DNA of 57,947 bases from positions 1 through 57,947 of the forward strand of contig CABZXU010000009.1 in assembly GCA_902529805.1 (NCBI GenBank). The letters are read 5' to 3'. A program made the position numbers and the translations under genes. Below are positions 39,081 through 48,016 of the stretch, piece by piece (within the stretch, counting starts at the first letter, position 1; each line of letters opens with the position of its first letter). The notes below the pieces were generated by a model. The model saw only the letters and a program-made list of their open reading frames with translations, was not told the origin of the DNA and searched no databases. Source of the DNA: an uncultured Marinoscillum sp. (GTDB taxonomy: Bacteria > Bacteroidota > Bacteroidia > Cytophagales > MED-G16).

Positions 39081-39653
39081 TTATTTATTAAGTAAAAACA
39101 TATTTAACTTTTCGATAGCTTTTTTTCTATGAGAAATTTTATTTTTAGCTTCACCACTCATTTGAGCAAAAGTTATATCATAACCTTGAGGAATAAAAAT
39201 AGAATCATAACCAAAACCAAAATTACCAATAGGTTTATATGAAATTGTTCCGCTAACTGATCCGTCAAAAAAGTAAACTTTAGAATCTAAATATAAGGTT
39301 ATAATTGTTCTAAAATGAGCGTTTCTATTTTTGGAATTTTTCATTTTTTTTAAAACCAAATCAATATTATCTTTTGAATTACTTCTATTTCCAGCATATC
39401 TAGCAGAATAAACACCGGGCTCTCCATTAAGGAAATCAATTTCCAATCCTGTATCATCAGCAAAACAATCTATATTGAATTTTTCATAAATGCATTTTGC
39501 CTTCAACTCTGAATTCTCTTTTAGAGAAGATCCGGTTTCTAAAATATCTTCATAAAAGCTAATATCTTCTAACGAAATGATTTTAACATTTTTTAAAATT
39601 GAAGAAACTTCTGAAAGTTTATTCTTATTGTTTGTAACAAAACATAGTTTCAT
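39081..39653 (-). CDS. rdgB: non-canonical purine NTP pyrophosphatase (RdgB/HAM1)
   Basis: House-cleaning hydrolase for dITP, ITP and XTP. The N-terminal signature FVTNNKNKLSEV, the catalytic-metal segment FADDTGLEIDFLNGEPGVYSARYAG and GFGYDSIFIPQGYDITFAQM are all present, with SHRKKA near the C-terminus. At 190 residues it is full length. The start overlaps the stop of the upstream FKBP lipoprotein by one base, so coupling is expected. Confidence 0.95.
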   Translation of the reverse strand: MKLCFVTNNKNKLSEVSSILKNVKIISLEDISFYEDILETGSSLKENSELKAKCIYEKFNIDCFADDTGLEIDFLNGEPGVYSARYAGNRSNSKDNIDLVLKKMKNSKNRNAHFRTIITLYLDSKVYFFDGSVSGTISYKPIGNFGFGYDSIFIPQGYDITFAQMSGEAKNKISHRKKAIEKLNMFLLNK

Positions 39654-40279
39654 TACTTTCTAATTTTGAGAAGATGGATCTCGAATATTAAAACCGAATT
39701 TCCTGGTATTACAGGAAAATTAGAATTTCCATCTTTTCCATAGGCAGTGCCTGAAGGTAAAATTATAGTGAATTTCCCATTCTCATCTATTGAAGGCATG
39801 ATTTTTCCTATTGATTTTTTTAAATAATTAATCAAAGTCAAATAACCATGCAAAGAATTCAGTCCAAAATATCTACCATCGGTAGTATAAGTAAAAGCAA
39901 TTGGAGCATATTCATTAGTAATCATAAATATATCATTGGATTCTGCGACTGTTTTACTATTTGTGTCAAACATTGTAAAAATAGTATCATTCATATAATA
40001 ACCATTAATATTTATTGAAAGAATATCATTATTTTCTGGAAAAATATCATTTCCTTTCTTAGTAATAGAGTATTTAATACCGTTATCAAGAGTAACAATG
40101 TTTTTTAAATCAACACTATCTATATATTTATTAATTAAAACGGCATCTATAGAAACCTGGTTTATAGAATCTAGTTCTATCTTTTCTGGATCATCAACTT
40201 CAACATATTCTATATCTAAATCACATGAGAAAAATGAAATAATTAGGATTGAAAAAAAGTACTTAATATTCTTTAACAT
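39653..40279 (-). CDS. FKBP-type peptidyl-prolyl isomerase-like lipoprotein (third of three)
   Basis: A 208-residue lipoprotein (ILIISFFSCDLDIEY, Cys19). The C-terminal FKBP fold is recognisable (LPSGTAYGKDGNSNFPVIPGNSVLIFEIHLLKI), but the segment before it is divergent: no FDSS/GxPFxF motif is visible and the hydrophobic pocket residues are mostly altered, so prolyl isomerase activity is doubtful. It is translationally coupled to both neighbours by one-base TAATG overlaps. Its relatives near gldI in gliding Bacteroidota suggest a role in folding envelope proteins, as an inference. Confidence 0.8.
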   Translation of the reverse strand: MLKNIKYFFSILIISFFSCDLDIEYVEVDDPEKIELDSINQVSIDAVLINKYIDSVDLKNIVTLDNGIKYSITKKGNDIFPENNDILSININGYYMNDTIFTMFDTNSKTVAESNDIFMITNEYAPIAFTYTTDGRYFGLNSLHGYLTLINYLKKSIGKIMPSIDENGKFTIILPSGTAYGKDGNSNFPVIPGNSVLIFEIHLLKIRK

Positions 40280-40788
40280 TATTTTACATCTACTAAGTCC
40301 ATTGCAAAAACTAAAACAGAGTTTGGAGGAATGGTACTAGAACTTGGTGGGGATTTACCATAACCCAATGAAGAAGGAAGTAAAAAAATACCAGTTCCCT
40401 CTTTATCTAATAATCTAGTCCCTTCTTCCCAACCTTGAATTACAACACCTTGCCCTAAAATAAATTCAAAAGGAAGATCCGAATTACTTTTATCAAATTG
40501 TTGACCATTCAAAAATTGACCAACGTAATGAACATATAATGTGTCTCCTAAAGTAGGATATTTGCCAGTTCCTGTTTCTGTTATTTTATAATGCAAGCCG
40601 GTGGAGGTTTCTGAAAATCCAGATAAATTATTTTCTTTTATATATCCCTTTATTCTACTAATGTCATAAGCTAACTGTTCAGATGAAGTTCTTGAAATAA
40701 CATCATTACCTTCTTCACATGTAAATAGAAAAAAAATAATAATAACTAAACAAAAACTTTTAAAAGCTTGAATAATTAACCTATCCAT
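40279..40788 (-). CDS. FKBP-type peptidyl-prolyl isomerase lipoprotein, GldI-like (second of three)
   Basis: A 169-residue protein with a hydrophobic signal and lipobox ending LFTC (Cys24). The FKBP domain is intact in its main motifs: YKITETGTGKYPTLGD, VHYVGQFLNGQQFD, PFEFILGQGVVIQGWEEG and LLPSSLGYGKSPP with IPPNSVLVFAMDLVDV. Size and placement beside a DHH phosphoesterase resemble GldI of gliding Flavobacteriia, a lipoprotein required for gliding; assignment as gldI is likely but not certain since three paralogues sit together. Confidence 0.85.
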   Translation of the reverse strand: MDRLIIQAFKSFCLVIIIFFLFTCEEGNDVISRTSSEQLAYDISRIKGYIKENNLSGFSETSTGLHYKITETGTGKYPTLGDTLYVHYVGQFLNGQQFDKSNSDLPFEFILGQGVVIQGWEEGTRLLDKEGTGIFLLPSSLGYGKSPPSSSTIPPNSVLVFAMDLVDVK

Positions 40789-40793
40789 TGTAT

Positions 40794-41699
40794 TTACTCA
40801 AAATCAATTAATTCAACTTCAAAAATTAGAATTGCATTCCCTGGTATTACTCCTCCAGCACCATTAGGTCCATAAGCAAGAGGACTAGGAATATATAAAG
40901 TTGCTTTTGCCCCTTTACTTAAATAGCCTATTCCTTCATCCCAGCCAGGAATCACCATTCCTACACCTAAATCAAAAGAAAATGGTTCTCCTCTATCAAT
41001 AGAGGAATCAAATTTCTGTCCCTCCAATAAGGTTCCTGTATAATGTACTTTAACTTTTGAACCAACTGTAGGTTTGTTTCCATCTCCTTTTTCAGTAATA
41101 ACATATCTTAAACCAGATTCTGTTGATATAGCTTCAATATTATTTGATTTTAAATAATTATCTAAGATTTCTAAATCTATAGATAATTGATTTTCATTTT
41201 GTTTGTTCATTTCATTTTGCATTTTTTCATATTGTTCTTTTTGATACTCTTGAAATTCTTCTTTATTCATTATTTCCGTTACTCCACAATAAAATGTTAA
41301 AGGCTTATCTTTTATAGAGTCTGGTATAGAACCAGCAGAAGGAGAATTAGCATAAAAATCTTCAGTAGAAATATCAAATTTTACACTATCTCCCTTCTTT
41401 AACAAATTTATTACTTCATAAATTATACCATTATAATCCCAGGTAGAATCTTTCATTAAAACAACTGGATCATCACCAACTTTTCTGAGTAATTCCAAAC
41501 CCTCATGATCATTATATACTAAATTGAAAATAATAACATTTCCATCTTCAAGATTCTTTCCTTCACCATTTTTTAAGTAATTAATTTCTATTCCACTAGC
41601 AGTGGTTTTTACAGAATTTGTATTAAAAAAAACTGAATAAATGATTAAGCCTGTAACTATCAAAATCAAAAAATATGGTAAGTTATTTATAGGGTTCAT
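40794..41699 (-). CDS. membrane-anchored double-FKBP peptidyl-prolyl isomerase (first of three)
   Basis: A 301-residue protein with an N-terminal membrane helix (LPYFLILIVTGLIIYSVFF) without a lipobox, so it is probably anchored by the helix. Residues ~30-140 form a degenerate FKBP-like domain (IEINYLKNGEGKNLEDGNVI, LKKGDSVKFDIS). A charged linker (~150-180, Gln/Glu/Met-rich) joins a complete C-terminal FKBP (YVITEKGDGNKPTVGSKVKV, GQKFDSSIDRGEPFSFDLG, VIPGWDEG, IPSPLAYGPNGAGG). It leads the three-isomerase run, 18 bp after the DHH phosphoesterase. Confidence 0.87.
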   Translation of the reverse strand: MNPINNLPYFLILIVTGLIIYSVFFNTNSVKTTASGIEINYLKNGEGKNLEDGNVIIFNLVYNDHEGLELLRKVGDDPVVLMKDSTWDYNGIIYEVINLLKKGDSVKFDISTEDFYANSPSAGSIPDSIKDKPLTFYCGVTEIMNKEEFQEYQKEQYEKMQNEMNKQNENQLSIDLEILDNYLKSNNIEAISTESGLRYVITEKGDGNKPTVGSKVKVHYTGTLLEGQKFDSSIDRGEPFSFDLGVGMVIPGWDEGIGYLSKGAKATLYIPSPLAYGPNGAGGVIPGNAILIFEVELIDFE

Positions 41700-41717
41700 A
41701 AGTAATAAAATTTTATA

Positions 41718-42716
41718 CTAGTAGATTAATTTTTTTTTATTTGCTTTAATAAGTTTTAAAAATTTACTTAAAGCTACATTAAGATTTTCATCTAACCTTC
41801 CTCCAGCAGCATTTTTATGACCTCCCCCATTGAAATGTTTTTTTGCAAAATTATTAACTGAAAACTCCCCAATTGATCTAAATGAAAACTTTATCAGGTC
41901 TTTCTCTTCAATTATGATACAAGCCAAATTAACATTTTTAATTGAAAGAGCATAATTAACTAAGCCCTCCGTATCTCCCTTTTTATATTTAAATCTTTTT
42001 AAATCATTTCTATTTAAAATAAAATATGCTGTATTATATTCTTCTAGAAAATTCAGTCGTTTTGAAATAGAAAATCCTAAAAGCTTGAGTTTGTTTAAGG
42101 AATTATTATCATAAATTAATCTATGGATTTTATTGATATCCACTCCCCTATCTATTAGATCAGCAACAATTCTGTGTACTTTAGAAGAAGTAGAAGAAAA
42201 TTTAAATGACCCTGTATCAGTCATAATACCCGCATAAAGACATTCGGAAATGGGTTTGTCTATATTTTCAATATTTCCCATCATGTTAATAAAATCATAA
42301 ATTAATTCACAAGTAGCAGCAGCTTTTGAAGAATGTAAACTATAATCATAAAATTTTGATGGATTTGGATGATGATCAATTAATATTTTTTTTGATGAAC
42401 TTGAATTAATAATATCTCCTAAATCAAATATTCTTTCTAGACTATTGAAATCTAAACAAAAAATTAAATCAGAATTTAAAATGAGATTTTTAGATTTATT
42501 TTTTTCTTTATTATAAACTATAACCTTATTATTTCCTTTCATCCAGGTCAAAAAATCAGGGTAATCATTAGGAACAATAACATGTACTTCATGTTTTTCT
42601 TTTTTCAAATAATTATATAAACCTAATGATGACCCTAAAGCATCAGCATCGGGATTGAAATGAGTAGTGATTACTATATTTCTTTTTTTAGATAATATGT
42701 TTTTTAATTCCTTAAT
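41718..42716 (-). CDS. DHH phosphoesterase (NrnA-like nanoRNase/pAp phosphatase), non-ATG start
   Basis: A two-metal phosphoesterase that degrades short oligoribonucleotides and/or pAp. Motif I (THFNPDADALGSSLG), the DHH motif (LIDHHPNPSK), a TDTGSF segment and the DHHA1 motif GGGHKNAAGG identify it. The reading frame for motif I is clearly coding but contains no ATG, GTG or TTG between the preceding in-frame TAA (42732-42734) and motif I. The only internal conventional start is the TTG at 42608, which would remove motif I. ATT at 42716, preceded by an A-rich leader 17 nt from the inferred transcription start, gives 332 residues, the family length. A frameshift in the T8 run at 42726-42733 is the alternative. 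Confidence 0.85.
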   Translation of the reverse strand: MKELKNILSKKRNIVITTHFNPDADALGSSLGLYNYLKKEKHEVHVIVPNDYPDFLTWMKGNNKVIVYNKEKNKSKNLILNSDLIFCLDFNSLERIFDLGDIINSSSSKKILIDHHPNPSKFYDYSLHSSKAAATCELIYDFINMMGNIENIDKPISECLYAGIMTDTGSFKFSSTSSKVHRIVADLIDRGVDINKIHRLIYDNNSLNKLKLLGFSISKRLNFLEEYNTAYFILNRNDLKRFKYKKGDTEGLVNYALSIKNVNLACIIIEEKDLIKFSFRSIGEFSVNNFAKKHFNGGGHKNAAGGRLDENLNVALSKFLKLIKANKKKLIY

Positions 42717-42739
42717 AACTTTTTCTTTTTTTTAGCTTG

Positions 42740-42747
42740 CAAAAGTG
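42740..42747 (-). promoter_or_regulatory. near-consensus -7 element for the DHH phosphoesterase
   Basis: CACTTTTG on the minus strand matches TANNTTTG in seven of eight positions. It lies about 24 bp before the proposed ATT start, the same spacing seen at other genes in the window. Confidence 0.3.
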
Positions 42748-42854
42748 GGATAATTTTTTTTTAAAAAAAAATTTTTTTTTTGTGTTAAGATTAAAATCAT
42801 AATATAATATATATTTAAATAAATTTTTAAAAACACTTAAAAACATAGTTTGTC

Positions 42855-43262
42855 ATGGAAGGTAATAAAACATTCACAATAATTAAACCTGATGCATTTA
42901 AAAAAAAATACAGTGGAGCAATAATTAAACAAATAGAAGACAGTGGTTTTCAAATAACAAATATGAAATTATTAAGCTTAAATAAAGATCTTGCTGAAAA
43001 ATTTTATTCAATACATAAAGAAAGGCCTTTTTTTGAAAACTTATGTGAATATATGTGTTCAGGTCCAATAATTGTTATGTCATTAAAAAAAGAAAATGCT
43101 GTAGAAGACTTTAGAAAATTAATTGGATCTACTGATCCAGAAAAAGCTGAGGAAGGAACTATTAGAAAATTATATGCTACCTCTATAGAAGCTAATGCTA
43201 TTCATGGTTCGGATTCTGATGATAATGCTAATATTGAAACTAACTTTTTTTTTAAGAGTTAA
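42855..43262 (+). CDS. ndk: nucleoside diphosphate kinase
   Basis: Balances nucleoside triphosphate pools through a phosphohistidine intermediate. The N-terminus KTFTIIKPDAFKKKYSGAII is characteristic, and the active-site histidine is in ANAIHGSDSDDNA near residue 117. At 135 residues it is full length. It is divergent from the DHH phosphoesterase and its last 11 bp overlap the end of scpA on the other strand. Confidence 0.96.
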   Translation: MEGNKTFTIIKPDAFKKKYSGAIIKQIEDSGFQITNMKLLSLNKDLAEKFYSIHKERPFFENLCEYMCSGPIIVMSLKKENAVEDFRKLIGSTDPEKAEEGTIRKLYATSIEANAIHGSDSDDNANIETNFFFKS

Positions 43263-43986
43263 AGCTTAACCAAAAATTATTTAAACCATCTCCAATTGAT
43301 ATCAATACTTTAGAGTTCTGTATTAAATCTAATATTGCTAAAAAATTATAAATCACTAATATCTTCAAAGGATTTTCATCAATTAAATCTGAAAAAGCTA
43401 TTTTACTTTTTGATTTTATTAAATTCAAAATGTATTTCTTTTGTTTCTCAATTGTGTATGGATATTGCATAATTTCATGAGATTTAATATTCTTTTTATG
43501 ATTTAACTTATTTATTGCATTATTAAATACTGTTAATAATTTATAAAGATTTACATCTTGCATCTCTATTTCTATATTGCTTTTTGAAGCAATAGACTTT
43601 ATCTCTTCATACAAATTCCCTCGAATATGTTTCTCATTTCTATATTTCTCAAAGCTCTTAAAATCTTCAATTACTGATTTAAATTTTTTATACTCTAATA
43701 AATGCTTAACTAATTCATCTCTAGGATCAACTTCATTTCCGTCTTCATCCATCATAAGTCTTGGTAAAAGCATTTTTGATTTTATTCTCATCAATGTTGC
43801 AGCAACCACTATAAACTCACTAGCCACTTCTATATTCATACTTTCTAGATTTTCAATATAATCAAGAAAATCTTTTGTAATGGTAGCTATCGGTATATCC
43901 TTAATATCTATCTCATCTCTTTCTATAAAAAATAGTAGTAAGTCAAATGGACCTTCAAATAAGGGTATCTTAATTTTATAACTCAA
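43252..43986 (-). CDS. scpA: segregation and condensation protein A, TTG start
   Basis: Kleisin that joins SMC heads in the chromosome condensation complex. The N-terminal LPLFEGPFDLLLFFIERDEIDI-type sequence is characteristic (here IPLFEGPFDLLLFFIERDE), followed by ATLMRIKSKMLLPRL and a C-terminal winged-helix-like stretch. The frame has no ATG near the N-terminus: the first codon is TTG (43984-43986), directly preceded by three tandem 9-bp repeats that read through in frame to an upstream TAA without any ATG. The start at TTG gives MSYKIK, matching the family N-terminus. scpB is not in the window. Confidence 0.92.
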   Translation of the reverse strand: MSYKIKIPLFEGPFDLLLFFIERDEIDIKDIPIATITKDFLDYIENLESMNIEVASEFIVVAATLMRIKSKMLLPRLMMDEDGNEVDPRDELVKHLLEYKKFKSVIEDFKSFEKYRNEKHIRGNLYEEIKSIASKSNIEIEMQDVNLYKLLTVFNNAINKLNHKKNIKSHEIMQYPYTIEKQKKYILNLIKSKSKIAFSDLIDENPLKILVIYNFLAILDLIQNSKVLISIGDGLNNFWLSFNS

Positions 43987-44013
43987 ATTCGTATAATTCG
44001 TATAATTCGTATA
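43987..44013. repeat. three tandem copies of the 9-bp unit ATTCGTATA
   Basis: Perfect copies at 43987-43995, 43996-44004 and 44005-44013, directly upstream of the scpA TTG start. On the minus strand the unit is TATACGAAT. A TATATTTA box (44024-44031, seven of eight to TANNTTTG) lies just beyond it, which would put all three copies in the 5' leader of scpA. Confidence 0.85.
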
Positions 44014-44109
44014 AGTTTTAACTTAAATATAAATAGTTCTTTCTTATAAAAATTATAGATTTACAAACTATTATTCAAATAACAAAAACAAAAGCTCAAA
44101 ATAAATCAT

Positions 44110-46011
44110 ATGAATAGTAAGGCAGGTAAGATACTATCAACAATTAATTTTCCAAATGATTTAAAAAAGCTTACTAATAATGAGCTGCATTTACTTTGTG
44201 ATGAATTAAGAGAATTTATAATAGATACAGTTTCAAACTATGGGGGGCATTTTGGAGCCAGCTTGGGGGTAGTTGAATTAACAGTTGCGCTACATTATGT
44301 ATTTAATGCACCTTATGACCAGATAGTATGGGATGTTGGACATCAAGCCTATGGTCATAAAATTTTAACTGGTAGAAAAAATAAATTTCACACAAATAGA
44401 GTTTACAAAGGATTATCTGGTTTCCCTAAAAGATCTGAAAGTGAATATGATACCTTTGGCGTTGGACATGCGTCTACTTCTATTTCAGCAGCTTTAGGAA
44501 TGGCCACAGCAGCAAAGTATAAAAAAGAAAATGAAAAAAATCATATAGCAATTATTGGTGATGGCGCACTAACTGGGGGGCTTGCATTTGAAGGTATGAA
44601 TAATTCAGGTGTATCAAAATCAAATATGCTAATCATACTAAATGACAATTGTATGTCAATAGATCCAAATGTTGGAGCATTAAAAAATTATTTAACTAAA
44701 ATATCAACATCCAAAACATTTAATAAAATTAGAAATGATATATGGAGTGTTTTAGGTAAGATTAGTAAGTTTGGTCCAAAGGCACAAAAAATTGGAAGAA
44801 CATTAGAACAAAGTTTAAAGTCATTTGTTTTAAATCATTCTAATTTGTTTGAATCATTAAATCTTAGATATTTTGGTCCGATAGATGGACATGATTTAGA
44901 TAAATTAATAAATACTTTAGATGATCTAAAAAAAATTGATGGACCAAAAATTCTTCATTGTTTGACAGTTAAAGGCAAAGGGTTTGATTTAGCAGAAAAA
45001 CATCAAACAAAATGGCATGCAACTGGTAAATTTGATAAGATTTCTGGTGAAACTGCAAAAAAAAGTAAGGTAAAAAAACCAATAAAATATCAAGATGTAT
45101 TTGGCAATACCATTGTAGAATTAGCAAAGAAAAATAAAAAAATAATGGGCATAACTCCAGCAATGCCATCAGGATCATCATTAAATATAATGATGAAATC
45201 TATGCCTGAAAGAGCTTTTGATGTTGGAATTGCTGAGCAACATGCTGTTACATTTAGTGCTGGATTAGCAACTCAAGGACTTATTCCATTTTGCAATGTA
45301 TATAGTACTTTTATGCAAAGAGCTTATGATCAAGTTATTCATGATGTTTGTATCCAAAAGTTACCAGTTATCTTTTGTTTAGATAGAGCTGGTGTTGCCG
45401 GATCAGATGGCCCAACCCATCACGGAGCATATGATATTGCATATATGAGATGTTTACCAAATATGATTGTTTCAGCGCCTATGAATGAAACTGAATTAAG
45501 AAATTTAATGTATACTGCACAGTTACAATATTCAAACCCATTTACAATTAGATATCCTAGAGGTCCAGGTGTACTTTTAGATTGGCAAACACCATTTGAA
45601 AAAATAGATATAGGAACAGGAAGAAAAATATGTGAGGGAGAAAGTCTAGCGATTTTATCAATTGGGCATATAGGAAATTATGCGACCAAAGCTATTGAAG
45701 TACTAAAAAATGATAAAATATTTCCGGGACATTTTGATATGAGGTTTGTAAAACCATTAGATACAAAACTTCTCCATAAAATTCTCAAGAAATATAAAAA
45801 TATACTTACAGTAGAAGATGGCTGCATAATGGGAGGATTTGGAAGTGCCATTTTAGAATTTATGGCTAATAATAATTATAAAAATAATATTGAAAGATTA
45901 GGGATTCCAGACCAAATCATTGAACATGGATCGCAAGATGAACTATATACAGAATGCAATTATGATACTGAAGCAATAATTCAAGCTAGTAAAAAAATTT
46001 TAAATAAATAA
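44110..46011 (+). CDS. dxs: 1-deoxy-D-xylulose-5-phosphate synthase
   Basis: First enzyme of the non-mevalonate isoprenoid pathway; condenses pyruvate with glyceraldehyde 3-phosphate using thiamine diphosphate. At 633 residues it is full length. Domain I holds HFGASLGVVELTVALHYVF, WDVGHQAYGHKILTGR and the ThDP-binding GDGALTGGLAFEGMN with LNDNCMSIDPNVG. The catalytic Glu is in FDVGIAEQHAVTFSAGLA, then the domain III transketolase C-terminus. It is followed 1 bp later by an SDR gene. Confidence 0.96.
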   Translation: MNSKAGKILSTINFPNDLKKLTNNELHLLCDELREFIIDTVSNYGGHFGASLGVVELTVALHYVFNAPYDQIVWDVGHQAYGHKILTGRKNKFHTNRVYKGLSGFPKRSESEYDTFGVGHASTSISAALGMATAAKYKKENEKNHIAIIGDGALTGGLAFEGMNNSGVSKSNMLIILNDNCMSIDPNVGALKNYLTKISTSKTFNKIRNDIWSVLGKISKFGPKAQKIGRTLEQSLKSFVLNHSNLFESLNLRYFGPIDGHDLDKLINTLDDLKKIDGPKILHCLTVKGKGFDLAEKHQTKWHATGKFDKISGETAKKSKVKKPIKYQDVFGNTIVELAKKNKKIMGITPAMPSGSSLNIMMKSMPERAFDVGIAEQHAVTFSAGLATQGLIPFCNVYSTFMQRAYDQVIHDVCIQKLPVIFCLDRAGVAGSDGPTHHGAYDIAYMRCLPNMIVSAPMNETELRNLMYTAQLQYSNPFTIRYPRGPGVLLDWQTPFEKIDIGTGRKICEGESLAILSIGHIGNYATKAIEVLKNDKIFPGHFDMRFVKPLDTKLLHKILKKYKNILTVEDGCIMGGFGSAILEFMANNNYKNNIERLGIPDQIIEHGSQDELYTECNYDTEAIIQASKKILNK

Positions 46012-46012
46012 A

Positions 46013-46801
46013 ATGAATTTATCGTTAAAAAATAAAAGGGCTATAGTTTGTGGAAGTACTGATGGGATTGGCAAAGAAATCGCAATTAAATTATCAGAAC
46101 AAAATGCTAATGTTACATTACTAGCAAGAAATGAAAAAAAATTAAATAATGTTTTATCCCTACTAGATACATCTAAAAAACAAAAACACGATTTTATTGT
46201 TTCAGATTTTAATAACCCCGATTTGCTAGAAAAAAAAATAAATGATTATATAAATGATGGAAATAAACCTGAAATATTAATAAATAATACTGGTGGCCCA
46301 CCTCCTGGAAAAATTATTGAAGCTAAAAAAGAAGATTTTGATAAATATATATCTATGCATTTACATTGTAGTCATATTCTTGTGAAAGCATTAGCCCCCT
46401 TTATGAAAAAATCTGAGTTTGGTAGAATAATAAATATTATATCAATATCTGTAAAAGCACCAATCCAAAATTTAGGTGTTTCAAATACTATAAGATGGGG
46501 TATGGCAAGTTGGTCAAAAACTTTATCTTTTGAACTTGGAAAGTTTGGTATAACCGTCAATAATATATTACCTGGTTTTACATTAACAAATAGATTAAAA
46601 AGCTTAATGAAAAATAGATCAGAAATTAATAAAATATCTATAAAAAGCATTGAGAACGAATATAAAAAAAATATACCAGCTGAAAGGTTTGCTTTACCCG
46701 AGGAAATTGCTAGTGCAGTTTGTTTTTTATGTAGTAGAGAAGCTTCTTATATAAATGGAATAAATTTACCAATAGACGGTGGTTATTCAGGAAGCTTATA
46801 A
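46013..46801 (+). CDS. SDR-family protein with replaced catalytic Tyr and Lys
   Basis: Rossmann-fold protein of 262 residues with the cofactor motif CGSTDGIGKEIA (residues 13-24; T/S-G-x3-G-x-G) and NNTGGPPPG (91-99). The catalytic serine is retained (IISISVK, near 144-146), but the position of the YxxxK motif reads SNTIR (157-161), so Tyr is Ser and Lys is Arg. Similar NNTGGPPP proteins form a recurring SDR subgroup annotated as 3-oxoacyl-ACP reductase-like, so the change looks inherited rather than a lesion. Its reaction is not established. It is coupled to dxs (1 bp gap). Confidence 0.85.
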   Translation: MNLSLKNKRAIVCGSTDGIGKEIAIKLSEQNANVTLLARNEKKLNNVLSLLDTSKKQKHDFIVSDFNNPDLLEKKINDYINDGNKPEILINNTGGPPPGKIIEAKKEDFDKYISMHLHCSHILVKALAPFMKKSEFGRIINIISISVKAPIQNLGVSNTIRWGMASWSKTLSFELGKFGITVNNILPGFTLTNRLKSLMKNRSEINKISIKSIENEYKKNIPAERFALPEEIASAVCFLCSREASYINGINLPIDGGYSGSL

Positions 46802-46843
46802 TTAAAGTTATCGAATTTTTTTTAATAGCCTTCTTTTTGATTT

Positions 46844-48016
46844 ATGTATAATCCTAACTTTAGAATGAAAGAAAAACAACTTATCATTAAATCTAAAATA
46901 TTGGCAAATAAATTTATTATTGCTGACGGACATATTGACCTTCCTCATAGATTAAAAAAAGCTGGCTATTTAAATAAAGATGACGTTTTAGATATTACAA
47001 AAGATACAGATGGTGATTTTGATTATAAAAAATCAAAAAAAGGAGGATTAGATGCGCCATTTATGTCTATTTATATACCTGCCGAATTTCAAGAATCTAG
47101 TAAGGAAAAAAAACTAGCTGACTCATTAATTGATATGGTTATAAAAATAACTGAGTCTTTCCCTGATAAATTCGCTTTAGCAAATAACCCATCTGAAATT
47201 AAACACAATTTCTCAAAAGGATTAATTTCTTTACCTATGGGGATAGAAAATGGAGCTGCAATAGAAAATAAATTAGAAAATATCGATTACTTTTTTAATA
47301 GAGGCATAAGATATATGACATTAACTCATGGAAAAGATAATGCAATATGTGATTCTTCATACGATTCTACAAAAACATGGAATGGCTTAAGTCCATTTGG
47401 AAAAAAGGTCATTTCAAAAATGAACTCAGTAGGAATGATGATAGATGTATCACATATAACAGACGAAACATTTTATCAAGTTATTGAAATAAGTAAAACA
47501 CCTGTGATAGCATCTCATTCATCTCCTAGAAAATTTACTCCAGGATTTGAAAGAAATATGAGTGATGATATGATAATAAAATTAGCAGAATCAAATGGTT
47601 TAATTCTAATAAATTTTGGTTCAAAATTTGTCAATGAATTATCTAATAAAAAAATCAGTAAGATTGATAGAAAAGTTGAAAATTGGATAAAAAAGAATAA
47701 AATCAATGATATTAATAAAATAAATAAATTTAAAAATAAAATTATTAAAGAGGAAAAACCATTTGCAAATGTTGAAGATGTCATTAATGCGATAGATCAT
47801 GTAGTTAATTTAGTAGGGATAGATTATGTTGGTTTTGGATCTGATTTCGATGGATTGGGAAATACATTACCCTATAATTTAAAAAGTGTTGCAGACTATC
47901 CTAATATTATTTTAGGCTTACTTAAAAAAAATTATAGCGAAGAAGATATTGAAAAAATATGTTATAAAAATTTATTTAGAACTTGGAATGAAATACTTGG
48001 CTATTCTAGCAATTAA
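46844..48016 (+). CDS. membrane dipeptidase (peptidase M19)
   Basis: Zinc dipeptidase of the renal-dipeptidase family, 390 residues. Zinc ligands are visible in order: DGHIDLPHR (His and Asp), GIENGAAIE (bridging Glu), VSHITDETF (His), ASHSSPRKF (His) and [10 protein letters not shown] (Asp). No signal peptide is present, so a cytoplasmic location is likely unless the start lies elsewhere; Met8 (46865) is an alternative start. It ends 4 bp inside the convergent nqrF. Confidence 0.92.
   Translation: MYNPNFRMKEKQLIIKSKILANKFIIADGHIDLPHRLKKAGYLNKDDVLDITKDTDGDFDYKKSKKGGLDAPFMSIYIPAEFQESSKEKKLADSLIDMVIKITESFPDKFALANNPSEIKHNFSKGLISLPMGIENGAAIENKLENIDYFFNRGIRYMTLTHGKDNAICDSSYDSTKTWNGLSPFGKKVISKMNSVGMMIDVSHITDETFYQVIEISKTPVIASHSSPRKFTPGFERNMSDDMIIKLAESNGLILINFGSKFVNELSNKKISKIDRKVENWIKKNKINDINKINKFKNKIIKEEKPFANVEDVINAIDHVVNLVGIDYVGFGSDFDGLGNTLPYNLKSVADYPNIILGLLKKNYSEEDIEKICYKNLFRTWNEILGYSSN

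Noticed and set aside
42600-42608. Start of the DHH phosphoesterase at TTG 42608
   Set aside because: It would remove the conserved motif I (THFNPDADALGSS), which is clearly encoded upstream in the same frame.
42760-42782. Long A/T runs in the ndk/DHH gap as a UP element or terminator
   Set aside because: They are plain homopolymer-like tracts without a paired stem; such tracts are common in this AT-rich sequence.
46844-48016. M19 dipeptidase as a secreted protein
   Set aside because: No signal peptide or lipobox is visible at either candidate start.
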